From: an uncultured Adlercreutzia sp.
GTDB taxonomy: Bacteria; Actinomycetota; Coriobacteriia; Coriobacteriales; Eggerthellaceae
Direction: 5' to 3'
NCBI RefSeq assembly: GCF_958431955.1
Contig: NZ_CAUASN010000008.1
Location: 15,581-79,580 of the forward strand
Length of the DNA: 64,000 nucleotides
Shown here: positions 49,809 to 58,204 of the stretch, one piece after another
Layout: each line of letters starts with the position of its first letter
Position numbering within the stretch: the stretch's first letter is position 1
Notes under the pieces: model-generated
The model's database searches: none
What the model saw: the letters and a program-made list of their open reading frames with translations, nothing else
Told to the model about the DNA's origin: nothing
Program-made: the position numbers and the translations under genes

Positions 49809-50320
49809 GGAGATCAACCTCTTGTTCGTCTGTCGTGCGTTTCGAGCTCGTTCGTAGGTGCGCTCGCGGCCTCGAGGCGCGGTCGCGCGGTTGCTTCCGT
49901 TGGAATTCTCAGCCGATACATTATAGGGGAAGCCGCCCAACCTGCCCAGCGAAACGCCCGCCCTCCGTGAATTTTCTACGGCCGCGCCCCCCGGCGGGAC
50001 GGCAGCGGCCCTTCCCCTGCCGCTTGCGCGGTCTTCCCTCCTTCGTTTCTCCGCATTCGCGGGGGTTCCCATTTGCGCGGTGTCAACAAAGGCGACGCGT
50101 CGGAAACGGGCGCGTTTCAGGGCGGTTGCTTTCTGCCAGAAAAGTTATCCCGCGCATACAGGCATCCAACAGTGGCCAGTTCAGAGGCTATTTATGACCT
50201 TAGGGCCCTATGATAGTTCCTGTCAGGATGCACCTCGGCGTCCTGGCGACACGAGAGGTTCGGAACACCAGCGAATCGGCCCGGCCACCCCCTGGCAGGC
50301 CTCGTGAAAGGAAGAAGACC
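49809..50320. other. 512-bp divergent intergenic region
   Basis: Lies between the low-complexity protein gene and the sortase-like gene. I see no gene with a ribosome binding site and no clear repeat. It should contain the promoters of both neighbours; a TATGAT near 50,208 is a possible -10 for the sortase-like gene but lacks a convincing -35. Confidence 0.45.
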
Positions 50321-51136
50321 ATGAAGAAGGTACCGAAGGTTATCGCAACATCGGTGGCGAGCGTGGCGGCGCTGTGCCTGGCCACGGGGCTCGCCTTCGC
50401 CATTGAGCCCGACACCGACCCGACCTCCGCGCCCATGCCGGAGAAGGCCCAGGACACCTCCATCACCAAGCAAGTGGCCTCCATCATCGTGTACGAGGAC
50501 CAAGAGGAGGCCGTCGCCATGGCCACCGAATTCGACGCCATCCACGACGAGCTGGCCCTCGAGGCTGTAGCCGACCGCGCGGCCATCGCCAAGGACCACA
50601 GCGCCGCCGCCGAGAGCGCCGACGAGGCTGCCGAGGAAGAGCCCGCGGCCGAGGAGGCCGCCGAGGCCGAAGAGCCCGAGGAGGTCGCAGACGTGGAGGA
50701 GGTGGACGTCACCGAGCCCTTGGAGACTATCTCCCCCGAGGAGGTGACCGAGCCCGATGCCATGGCGGCTGCCACCATCAACGTGAACGGCGACGTCATG
50801 GGCTACGTGGACTCCTACGAGAGCGCCTCGGCCCCGTCGAGCGGCGCCGGCCTGTGGATGGGCTCCGACAGCACCACCGACGGCAGCTGGGGCTACTTCA
50901 TCGGCCACAACCCCGGGTCGTTCACCTGCGTGATGACCCTGAAGAACGGCGACCCGGTCACCGTTTGCGACAGCAACGGCGACGCGCGCACCTACTACGT
51001 GGTGGACGAGTTCGTCGTGCCCGACGACACCTACTGGGAGGACATCCAGTCCCACGTGACCGGCTACGGCGAGTCCGTCATCCTGCAGACCTGCTGCGGC
51101 GACAACGCCCACTACCGGGTGGTCATCGCGAACTAG
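50321..51136 (+). CDS. Secreted sortase-like protein with an acidic linker
   Basis: A 271-aa protein. An N-terminal signal or anchor (residues 4-28) is followed by about 115 residues that become very acidic (EEEPAAEEAAEAEEPEEVAD). The C-terminal 120 residues look like a sortase domain: His196 in FIGHNPGSF, Cys258 in VILQTCCG and Arg266 in YRVVIA match the sortase H...TLxTC...R triad. There is no C-terminal anchor and no LPXTG-type substrate nearby. The ATG at 50,321 follows GAAAGGAAG. A terminator lies at 51,176. Confidence 0.75.
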   Translation: MKKVPKVIATSVASVAALCLATGLAFAIEPDTDPTSAPMPEKAQDTSITKQVASIIVYEDQEEAVAMATEFDAIHDELALEAVADRAAIAKDHSAAAESADEAAEEEPAAEEAAEAEEPEEVADVEEVDVTEPLETISPEEVTEPDAMAAATINVNGDVMGYVDSYESASAPSSGAGLWMGSDSTTDGSWGYFIGHNPGSFTCVMTLKNGDPVTVCDSNGDARTYYVVDEFVVPDDTYWEDIQSHVTGYGESVILQTCCGDNAHYRVVIAN

Positions 51137-51175
51137 CGCGAGATCGCGCGACCTGGCACGCCATCTCCCCCTCCC

Positions 51176-51215
51176 AAGGGCCGTCCGACTCACCTCCACA
51201 GCGCGGACGGCCCTT
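51176..51215 (+). terminator. Terminator after the sortase-like gene
   Basis: AAGGGCCGTCCG pairs perfectly over 12 bp with CGGACGGCCCTT (51,176-51,187 with 51,204-51,215), followed by GTTCTG. Confidence 0.88.
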
Positions 51216-51388
51216 GTTCTGCCTCATGGCGGCGCCCGCGCCCCCATATGCCGCCCCCCATGCCGCTCCCGTCGCTGCGGGGCGGCGTCCTGCGCGACGA
51301 TCGGCCCGGGGCCGCGCTACAATAGGCACCGTCCGCCGCCAGACCCGGGCGGCGCGGCGGCAACCGCAACCCCGGCGAAAGGAGCCCC

Positions 51389-52318
51389 ATGCCCCGACTC
51401 GGCGTCATCGATCTCGGATCGAACTCCGTGCGGCTGGTCATCTACGAAGCGAAACGGGACGCGAGCAGTCCCAAGCCCTTCCGCACCCTGGCCGACGAGA
51501 AGAAGATGGCGGGGCTTGCCGCCTATGTGGAAGCGGGACGGTTCACCGATGCGGGCATCGCGCGGGCGGCCGATATCCTGGAGGGGCATCTGCGCATCGC
51601 GCGCAACCTCGACTGCGACCGCGTGGACATCTTCGCCACCGCCGTGCTGCGCAACTGCTCGAACTCGGAAGCGGCCGTAGCGGCCATCGAGGCGATCATC
51701 GGGCGGCCCATCGTGCTGCTGTCGGCCGCGGAGGAGGCCGCGCTCGGCCTGGCGGGGGCAGCCATCGGCCAAAACCTGGGTTCCGGCACGCTCATCGACA
51801 TCGGCGGCGGCTCGACCGAGTTGACGGCGCTCACCGACCGGGGCCGCGCCGAGAAGGACGCGGGCAGCGTGAGCCTGCCTCTGGGCAGCGTGTCGTCCTA
51901 CGCGCAGTTCGTGCGGCTCGTGCTGCCCGACGCGCGGGAGTGCGCCGCCATCGCCGAGCACCTGCGCGCCCTCCTGGAGGAAGCCGGGCTCTCGCGGGCC
52001 TTCCGGCACCAGCACTTCTATGGCATCGGAGGGTCGGTGCGGGCCATCGTGAAGATGCAGGCCCAGGCCCTCGGCATGCCCGCCAAGCCCGCGCGCATCG
52101 AGCGCAGCGCCCTGGACGCCCTGTTCGACCTGCTAAAGAACGACGAGGCCGCCTTCGCCCACGCCGCGGTGAAGGCATCGCCCGACCGCGTGCACACGCT
52201 CGTGCCGGGCATGGTCATCGTACGCACGCTCATGGCCACGCTCGGCGGCGAGGACGTGACGGTATGCAAGTACGGCATCCGCGAGGGCTACCTGGTGAAG
52301 AGGATGCTCAAAGACTAG
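51389..52318 (+). CDS. Ppx/GppA-type exopolyphosphatase
   Basis: A 309-aa ASKHA-fold phosphatase that would hydrolyse polyphosphate or pppGpp. VIDLGSNSVRLVIYE is phosphate motif 1 and LIDIGGGSTELTAL phosphate motif 2. The protein stops after the catalytic domains, as in short actinobacterial Ppx; the C-terminal HD-like domain of the E. coli enzyme is absent. The ATG follows GAAAGGAGCCCC. A 27-bp repeat starts two bases after its stop. Confidence 0.9.
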   Translation: MPRLGVIDLGSNSVRLVIYEAKRDASSPKPFRTLADEKKMAGLAAYVEAGRFTDAGIARAADILEGHLRIARNLDCDRVDIFATAVLRNCSNSEAAVAAIEAIIGRPIVLLSAAEEAALGLAGAAIGQNLGSGTLIDIGGGSTELTALTDRGRAEKDAGSVSLPLGSVSSYAQFVRLVLPDARECAAIAEHLRALLEEAGLSRAFRHQHFYGIGGSVRAIVKMQAQALGMPAKPARIERSALDALFDLLKNDEAAFAHAAVKASPDRVHTLVPGMVIVRTLMATLGGEDVTVCKYGIREGYLVKRMLKD

Positions 52319-52319
52319 C

Positions 52320-52346
52320 GATGCACCCTGCCGGCGGAGGGACGCA
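52320..52346 (+). repeat. 27-bp direct repeat, copy 1
   Basis: GATGCACCCTGCCGGCGGAG plus GGACGCA matches 56,184-56,210 at 25 of 27 positions, same orientation. The ends (TGC and CCCT; AGGG and GCA) can pair, so it may form a hairpin. The two copies bracket the two-component system and pentaheme cytochrome. Confidence 0.8.
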
Positions 52347-52370
52347 AGAGCAACGGCATCCGATCAAAAG

Positions 52371-52386
52371 GCTCTTTCCCGAGAGC
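52371..52386 (-). terminator. Weak hairpin between ppx and the response regulator
   Basis: GCTCT pairs with AGAGC around six bases. On the minus strand the tail is TTTTGATCGG, a reasonable U run. It lies just past the response regulator stop and could end that minus-strand operon. Confidence 0.45.
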
Positions 52387-52403
52387 GTCCTCTTGCTGGC
52401 CAG

Positions 52404-53117
52404 CTAGGCACCTCCCAGGCGGTAGCCTTGCCCCCACACTGTCTGCAAGTACACGGGAGCAGTGGGGTCGGGCTCCAGCTTCTCCCTCAAATTGCGCATA
52501 TACACGGGGATGCTAATAGAGGAGCTCACATATTCTGCGCCCCACACCGCCTCGATGAGCTCGTCGCGAGTGAACGTGCGCCCTTGATGCTCGGCCAGTA
52601 CGCACATGATGCGGCGCTCTTTTGGCGTAAGGTCAACCTTGCGCCCGCCGACCATCACCTCTCCGTGACGCAGATCTACGGTGAGCTCTCCCACGGTCAC
52701 CGAACCGGCCTGATGGGCCTCTCGCGACCCGCTGAGCACCTCCTGTCGACGCAGTATGGCCTCGGCGCGGAGCAGCAGCTCTTCGGCAAGGAAGGGCTTC
52801 ACCATGTAGTCGTCGGCGCCGAGGTGAAAGCCCGTGCGCTTGTCGACGATATCCCCTTTAGCCGATAGAAAGAGAACGGGGGTCACGCTATCCACCTCGC
52901 GCAAACGCGATAGAACCTCGAAGCCATCCAGCTTTGGCATCATGACATCCAGCACCACTAGGTCTGGTTTCACGGACAAGCACAGGCTCAGCGCCTCTTC
53001 TCCATGACGGGCCTGCACGCAATCATAGCCATGCCGCTCCAAAAGCTCCGCAGTGGTGCGTCGCAGCGTGGCGTCGTCGTCGGCCACCAGAACGAGCGCT
53101 CGCTCCCTCTTGGTCAT
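52404..53117 (-). CDS. OmpR/PhoB-type response regulator of the c-heme sensor system
   Basis: A 237-aa regulator with a receiver domain (VADDDATLRR; Asp in LVVLDVMMPKLDG; FLSAKGD; VKPFLAEEL) and a winged-helix output domain ending VYLQTVWGQGYRLGGA. Its ATG overlaps the kinase stop by four bases. The likely target is the pentaheme cytochrome gene encoded just upstream in the same direction. Confidence 0.92.
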   Translation of the reverse strand: MTKRERALVLVADDDATLRRTTAELLERHGYDCVQARHGEEALSLCLSVKPDLVVLDVMMPKLDGFEVLSRLREVDSVTPVLFLSAKGDIVDKRTGFHLGADDYMVKPFLAEELLLRAEAILRRQEVLSGSREAHQAGSVTVGELTVDLRHGEVMVGGRKVDLTPKERRIMCVLAEHQGRTFTRDELIEAVWGAEYVSSSISIPVYMRNLREKLEPDPTAPVYLQTVWGQGYRLGGA

Positions 53118-54553
53118 CGAACGTCTCCTTCCTCCGCCGCTTCTACGGGAATCCTCACGGTGAACTCGCTTCCACGCCCCACTTCGCTTCTCACCTCGGC
53201 CGTCCCGTCAGCTGCCTCCGCGTAACGCTTCACGATGGACAGACCCAGCCCCGTGCCGCCTTCTCCGGTGCGCTGAGATCCGGGTTTGCCAACGAAGCGG
53301 TCGAACACGCGTGCCACGTCCTGGGGTGCTATGCCCTCGCCCGTATCGAGCACCGCGATCACCAGCATGCCCCTTTCGCAGGAAAGACGCAGAACCACCG
53401 CGCCACCCGCCTCGGTATAGCGTATCGCGTTGCCCACAAGGTTCAGCATTACGCGCCGCAGCATCTCCCGATCGGCACGCACAACGGGCACACCGGGTGC
53501 CACTATGGCAGTAAAGGCGATCTCTTTGCTTTGGGCCAAAGGATCGGCCACGCGGCGCACGGCGGCCACGACGTCGTAGATATCTACGTCCTCAACGACC
53601 AAAGCGAAGCTCCCCTCGTCCATCTTCGCCGTATCCAGCAGATTGTTGATTTGACCGAGGAGGATCTGGCTGTTCATCTCGATATCGTCCACGATATCGC
53701 TGTCTTGAGCCGCTCCCCCGCGGCGGCGCCACAGCTCCGTGAGAGCGACGATTGCGGCGAGAGGGGTCTTCAGCTCATGGGTGACGATGGTCAGGAAATT
53801 CGATTGGCTCTCCGCCTCTCGGCGCAGCTTATCGTTCTCGCTCACAATGGGCGCTGTCACCCAGCGACTTAGGCCCCAGCCCAAAAGCACCGTCACCGTA
53901 AGCATGAGGATGCAGAAAAACACAACGGCCGCGACCAAATCTGCTCGCGACTCCGCCTCGATGACGCCCATAGGCAGCACGATGGACACCGCCCCCGCCA
54001 AATCGCCCAGCTGCATGCCCTCTCGGAAAAAGCCCGTCACGTCCTTCTCGCCGGCCGGCCGCCCGTGGCACGACAGGCAGCCCGTCTCGATCGCAAGAGC
54101 CGAGGCATAGCGGAATGCCGGCTCGCCGTCCATGTCGACCATGGCGTAGTACTCCGTTTGCCCCTGACGAAACGCGTCAAGGGCCTTCGCCTCGAAGGAG
54201 TCGGGGACATCAGTAACCGAACGGGGATTTTCACGCACGTAGCGGATGGAGTAGTCGGTGCGATTAGTGAACCGCTGCGCAATGGCCTTGCCCGCCATTG
54301 AGCAGTACACGCCCTTGAAGTCGAACTCGCCGTGGGAGTAGTTGATACGCTCCTGGATGGAGTCGATGTAGTCCCAGCTGGAGTCCATTTGGGCACTCAG
54401 CACTCGCGCCTCCGCCAATGCGCGACGCTCGTTCTCGGCTGCCTCCGACTGCGCTTCCCAGGCAAAGTAGACGGCGAACACCACCACGGCCGCCATGCCG
54501 AGAAGCAGAGCGAAACGCAGCCAAAGACCCACCTGGTTCTTCCTCGTCGTCAT
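53114..54553 (-). CDS. Sensor histidine kinase with a c-type-heme DUF3365 (Tll0287-like) sensor domain
   Basis: A 479-aa kinase. One helix (about 9-32), an extracytoplasmic domain of about 170 residues, and a second helix (about 205-228). The sensor has CLSCH at residues 159-163, a covalent c-heme motif, in the position expected for DUF3365/Tll0287 domains. HisKA has THELKTPLAAIV (His259); the ATPase domain ends with TGEGGTGLGLSIV. It should sense redox state, NO, or another heme ligand outside the cell. It lies 177 bases downstream of the pentaheme cytochrome gene. Confidence 0.9.
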   Translation of the reverse strand: MTTRKNQVGLWLRFALLLGMAAVVVFAVYFAWEAQSEAAENERRALAEARVLSAQMDSSWDYIDSIQERINYSHGEFDFKGVYCSMAGKAIAQRFTNRTDYSIRYVRENPRSVTDVPDSFEAKALDAFRQGQTEYYAMVDMDGEPAFRYASALAIETGCLSCHGRPAGEKDVTGFFREGMQLGDLAGAVSIVLPMGVIEAESRADLVAAVVFFCILMLTVTVLLGWGLSRWVTAPIVSENDKLRREAESQSNFLTIVTHELKTPLAAIVALTELWRRRGGAAQDSDIVDDIEMNSQILLGQINNLLDTAKMDEGSFALVVEDVDIYDVVAAVRRVADPLAQSKEIAFTAIVAPGVPVVRADREMLRRVMLNLVGNAIRYTEAGGAVVLRLSCERGMLVIAVLDTGEGIAPQDVARVFDRFVGKPGSQRTGEGGTGLGLSIVKRYAEAADGTAEVRSEVGRGSEFTVRIPVEAAEEGDVR

Positions 54554-54730
54554 CGAACCCCCTCACCACCTCCGGGCAACTGGCATCTCTCGCACCAGTG
54601 CGCCTCACCCAATCACGCCGCCAATCCAAATACAGCAACGGCAGCGCACCCCAGCCGAATTCGCCAGGGCGCGCCGCCAGAGCAAAAGCCTCAGTTGGCA
54701 GACGAGTTAACGCTTGCTCGCCGCCGGAAC

Positions 54731-56005
54731 TCAGGACAGAAGCGCTATGCCCTCGTCCACAAGCACCACGGCGCGCTCCACATAGTCTATTTCGCTCTCG
54801 GGGTTGTGGGCAATCTTCATACCAGGGAAGTCTCCGCCGCCATCGGCGTAGCGCACGAACCATGCGGCCTTCGTGAAATTGTCACTAGCCTGAGTCAGAG
54901 CGGCCTCGTCCGCTGAGCCGGACGCCTTAGCCGCCACGATAAGCTCGCGCAGCTGGGCGCTCTTGGCGTTGTAGCCCTCCTCGGCCTCGGCCATCTTCTG
55001 CTGGGCCGCCGCCACAAACTCCTTCATGGCATCGGCATCGGCCACACCCTGGCCTTTGTGGCAGCCCAGGCAGTATTCCAGGGCCTCGGGGTTTTCAAGA
55101 GGCGACTCCGAGAAACCGTGGGAAGTGAACTGACCGTTGTCGCCGGTCATGGTCACGCCATGGCAGTCAACGCAGGTCATGCCTAGCTGCTGGTGCACAC
55201 TGCCCTGGAAGATTTCGACCTCGGGGTGGTTCGCCTGGAAGTTCTTGATACCCGTCTCGGGGTCTTCCGCCATCTGGTACCCATCTTCCAAGGCCGCTTT
55301 CATGAGGCTTTCGGGATCGAAGCCATAACGCCACGGGTTCACGGAAGCCGGATCCACCTCACCTGCTTGCATCTGGGCCATGAGTCCGCCGCGAGTGTAA
55401 ACGGCCCCGATGTAGTTGTGGCACTGGCCGCACACGGCCTCCTCGTCGGTTACCTGCTCGAAGAGGGGGGCGCCGAAAGCCGCAGCAGCCATGCCGCCCG
55501 GCTTCAGGGCGCCGCCCGGCGTACCGTCCGTATGGCACAGCCCGCAGTCATACCAATCGAGATTCTCGCCGTTTTCGCCCACGTACTTCTTCCAATCGCT
55601 GTTCTGGAAAGCGTCGATACCCATCTCGCCATAGAGATCGGTTGCCGTTGTGGACTTGCAAGCCACGCACGAAGTGCCGAACTGCTCAAAGGAGTCCTTG
55701 CTGTACGTGGCATGCATCGTATTCGCGTAAAGGGCCGCGTGCCCGTGAACCTTGCCGTCCCAGTCCTCTACGTCGTCGATACCCCGGATGAAGGTCGCAT
55801 ACTGGTCCGGATACTCATTCTGCCACTTTTCCCAGCTCGTGTTATAGGTCTGAATGACCGCCCCGGCCGGCGCCGGAGCAGCCTCCACCGCCGCGTCGAC
55901 ATTGCCGGTTTCGGCCACGGGCTTGCCCTGAGGCGCACAGGCCGCACAGGCCAGTATAAGCCCTGCGGCAATCACGGCAGCCACTGGCCTCTTCCAATGT
56001 TTCAT
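54731..56005 (-). CDS. NrfA-like pentaheme cytochrome c (ammonia-forming nitrite reductase type)
   Basis: A 424-aa exported cytochrome. The signal ends in ILAC (Cys20), a possible lipobox. Five heme motifs are present: CVACK (113-117), CGLCH (154-158), CGQCH (192-196), CVDCH (278-282) and CLGCH (312-316). The first, with Lys in place of His, is the catalytic heme of NrfA, and HPEVEIF upstream of heme 4 matches the NrfA His region. NrfA reduces nitrite to ammonium. NrfH, its usual quinol-oxidising partner, is not nearby. The ATG at 56,005 follows GGAAGGAGAG. Confidence 0.9.
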   Translation of the reverse strand: MKHWKRPVAAVIAAGLILACAACAPQGKPVAETGNVDAAVEAAPAPAGAVIQTYNTSWEKWQNEYPDQYATFIRGIDDVEDWDGKVHGHAALYANTMHATYSKDSFEQFGTSCVACKSTTATDLYGEMGIDAFQNSDWKKYVGENGENLDWYDCGLCHTDGTPGGALKPGGMAAAAFGAPLFEQVTDEEAVCGQCHNYIGAVYTRGGLMAQMQAGEVDPASVNPWRYGFDPESLMKAALEDGYQMAEDPETGIKNFQANHPEVEIFQGSVHQQLGMTCVDCHGVTMTGDNGQFTSHGFSESPLENPEALEYCLGCHKGQGVADADAMKEFVAAAQQKMAEAEEGYNAKSAQLRELIVAAKASGSADEAALTQASDNFTKAAWFVRYADGGGDFPGMKIAHNPESEIDYVERAVVLVDEGIALLS

Positions 56006-56081
56006 AGTGCTCTCCTTCCTTCCCGCGTGCAAAACGAGGACGCTGGAATCTATTCTAGAAAACGCCCCGTCGACGATTCAA

Positions 56082-56097
56082 ATAGTGTTTTCACTAT
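56082..56097. promoter_or_regulatory. Palindromic operator upstream of the pentaheme cytochrome
   Basis: ATAGTGTTTTCACTAT is a perfect dyad with 6-bp arms and a TTTT centre; its core TAGTG-N4-CACTA has the 5-4-5 shape of Crp/Fnr sites. It is 77 bases before the start codon. The surrounding DNA is AT-rich. Either a Crp/Fnr protein or the adjacent response regulator could bind. Confidence 0.6.
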
Positions 56098-56183
56098 ATT
56101 TCCGGGTGCAGCGCGGAGCCATTCGGAAGCGAACGGCATCGAGAGCTCTAGTTGTTGTCTGCCAGTAGGTTGTTTACGCCGAT

Positions 56184-56210
56184 GATGCACCCTGCCGACA
56201 GAGGGACGCA
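56184..56210 (+). repeat. 27-bp direct repeat, copy 2
   Basis: GATGCACCCTGCCGACAGAG plus GGACGCA, 25 of 27 identical to 52,320-52,346 and in the same orientation, 3,864 bp away. It lies in the 308-bp gap between the cytochrome and the TIM-barrel gene; apart from this repeat and the operator at 56,082 I see nothing else in that gap. Confidence 0.8.
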
Positions 56211-56313
56211 TCGCCCCGTGGCCGACCGGGCGGGCAGTCGCCGCCAGGACGAGCGCCCCGCGGCCGGCGAGCAGCAGACGCCGACCGGCTGCCGGTCGAC
56301 AGCCGCCCTGCGC

Positions 56314-56982
56314 CTACGCCCCCAGCTGCTCGGCAGCCAGGCGGCGGGCCTTCTCCATGACGGCGCGCTCGAGCACGCGAATGTCGGGCGGCGTCCAGCT
56401 GATGGCGTCCGCGCCGGCCTCGATGGTGCGCGCGATGGCCTCGTCGGTGCGACCGCCCGTGGCGATGATGGGCAGCTCGTGGTAGCGGCTGCGCAGCGAC
56501 GCCACCACCTCGGCCGTGCGGGCCCCCGCAGCCACGTTCGCCATAGTGGCCCCCGCTTCGATCTGCCGGGCAGCCACGGCGTCGTAGGCGCACACCGTCA
56601 CCACCACGGGCACGTTCAAGCGCTCGGCGAGCGCCTCCACCGTATCGATGGGGATGCTCGTGTTCACCACCACCCCGGCCACGCCCTGCATCTCGGAGTG
56701 GAGCGCCACCTCGACGCAGCGCTCGCCGTGGGTGATGGAGCCGCCCACCCCGTTGAACACCGGTCGCTGCGAGGCGGCTACGAGCGCCTGGGTGATGGCC
56801 GGCTGGCAGGTGAAGGGGTATACCGCGAGCACCGCGTCGGCGTCGCAGTGGCAGATGACGGCCAGATCGGTGGAGAACACCAGCGAGCGGATGCGCCGCC
56901 CCTGCACGAAGATGCCCGGCGCCGTGCGAATGACGGCGGGCACGGCCAAATCGGCGTGGAAGATGGACGCGGTGTCGTGCAC
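56314..56982 (-). CDS. Conserved TIM-barrel protein of unknown function
   Basis: A 222-aa protein with the repeat pattern of a phosphate-binding TIM barrel: LAVICHCDADAVLAVYPFT, VFNGVGGSITHG, VVVNTSIPID, VVVTVCAYD and the phosphate loop IIATGGRTDEAI. Related proteins in Firmicutes are called simply 'hydrolase'. The GTG at 56,982 follows GAGGAGG. No neighbour hints at a substrate. Confidence 0.75.
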   Translation of the reverse strand: MHDTASIFHADLAVPAVIRTAPGIFVQGRRIRSLVFSTDLAVICHCDADAVLAVYPFTCQPAITQALVAASQRPVFNGVGGSITHGERCVEVALHSEMQGVAGVVVNTSIPIDTVEALAERLNVPVVVTVCAYDAVAARQIEAGATMANVAAGARTAEVVASLRSRYHELPIIATGGRTDEAIARTIEAGADAISWTPPDIRVLERAVMEKARRLAAEQLGA

Positions 56983-57343
56983 GGGGCCTCCTCTCGACGC
57001 CCGGGGACGGCTCCGCGGGCAGCTGACGGCAAAACGCGCCCAGTATAGCAGGAACCGGCGCGGCGCAGGCGCAACAGCTGGGCAACGACCATACCGCGCC
57101 GCCCTCCTGCGACCGATGCGCCCCAAAGCGCCTCCGCCGCGCGCCTCTCAACGGCGATCGATGGCAACCGCCCCGCCCCGCTGCGCGCCGGCGACAGACC
57201 CACGGCAGCAGTCCGTGCACCACCGCGCCGCTCCGCGCGCCCGCGGCCGCCGCCGAGCGGAGATTTTCCCGTTCCGAAACACGATCTTCCCCCTCATCGG
57301 ATACGCTTTCCCCATCGAAAGCCCCGTGCGTGAGGAGTGTGCC
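56983..57343. other. 361-bp divergent intergenic region
   Basis: Lies between the TIM-barrel gene and thrH. It is GC-rich, with an AT-richer stretch at 57,260-57,320 (GATTTTCCCGTTCC, GGATACGCTTTCC) that probably holds the thrH promoter. No gene or repeat is visible. Confidence 0.4.
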
Positions 57344-57943
57344 ATGAACGTCGTATGCCTCGATCTGGAAGGCGTGCTGGTCCCCGAGATTTGGATTGCC
57401 TTTGCCGAGGAGTCGGGCATCCCCGAGCTGAAACGCACCACGCGCGACGAGCCCGATTACGACAAGCTCATGGCCTTCCGCCTGGGCATTCTCGCCGAGC
57501 ACGGGCTGGGCCTGCCCGACGTGCAGGCCGTCATCGCGAAGATCGACCCCATGGAGGGCGCCCGCGCGTTCCTCGACGAGCTGCGCGCGCTCACCCAGGT
57601 CATCATCATCTCCGACACCTTCGAGCAGTTCGCCCGCCCGCTCATGGAGAAGCTCGGCTGGCCGACGCTGTTCTGCAACGAGCTCGTGGTAGCCGACGAT
57701 GGCACCATCACCGATTTCCGCATGCGCTGCCCCGAGAGCAAGCTCACCACAGTGCGCGCCCTGCACTCCTGCGGCATCGAGACCATCGCCGCCGGCGACT
57801 CCCACAACGATCTGGGCATGATCCTGAACTCGAAGGCCGGGTTCCTCTTCCGCTCCACCGATGCCATCAAGGCCGAGCATCCGGAGCTGCCGGCCCTGGA
57901 GACCTACGACGAGCTGCTCTCCGCCATCAAGGCCGCTCTGTAG
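57344..57943 (+). CDS. thrH: ThrH-type phosphoserine phosphatase / homoserine phosphotransferase
   Basis: A 199-aa HAD-superfamily enzyme. VCLDLEGVLVPEIWIAFAEE is the ThrH form of HAD motif I, IIISDTFEQF motif II, and AAGDSHNDLGMI motif IV. ThrH of Pseudomonas removes phosphate from phosphoserine and can pass it to homoserine. The ATG follows GTGAGGAG. The protein is complete and stands alone. Confidence 0.92.
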   Translation: MNVVCLDLEGVLVPEIWIAFAEESGIPELKRTTRDEPDYDKLMAFRLGILAEHGLGLPDVQAVIAKIDPMEGARAFLDELRALTQVIIISDTFEQFARPLMEKLGWPTLFCNELVVADDGTITDFRMRCPESKLTTVRALHSCGIETIAAGDSHNDLGMILNSKAGFLFRSTDAIKAEHPELPALETYDELLSAIKAAL

Positions 57944-57993
57944 GCAACGGCTTTCCGCCATCGGGACCACTGCAGGCGGCGGATTGCTCGGTT

Positions 57994-58148
57994 TTTGGCA
58001 AGTTTTCGTCGTTTTCCAACACGAAGTCCCTCCGGCACCTCCATCAGGAACGCTGGAGGGGCTCTTCGCCCGTGAAAACATATCCTTTCGGGCTCAATCA
58101 GCTCTCTTCGCGAACGATTATGTTGGAAAACGAAGGAAACTTGCCAAA
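57994..58148. repeat. 155-bp element with 28-nt terminal inverted repeats and an inner hairpin
   Basis: The arms are 57,994-58,021 and 58,121-58,148. Each reads TTTGGCAAGTTT, three variable bases (TCG or CCT), then TCGTTTTCCAACA; all other positions are identical. Between them CCTCCA/TGGAGG forms an inner stem at about 58,039-58,060. The design (28-nt arms with three variable central bases, inner hairpin) matches the element at 323-465. It occupies most of the gap before elp3, ending 56 bases from its ATG. Confidence 0.8.
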
Positions 58149-58204
58149 TTGCGCCAATCGCTGCGTAACCGACACGTAACTCCCTCTATGCTTAGCCCAT
58201 CATT

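Noticed and set aside
52320..56210. Genomic island with an integrase around the NrfA module
   Set aside because: No integrase or tRNA site is present, so only the repeat bracketing is reported.
56648..57343. A 232-codon N-terminal extension of the ThrH frame
   Set aside because: The extension is antisense to the TIM-barrel gene and lacks family similarity; the ATG at 57,344 has a good ribosome binding site and gives the standard ThrH length.
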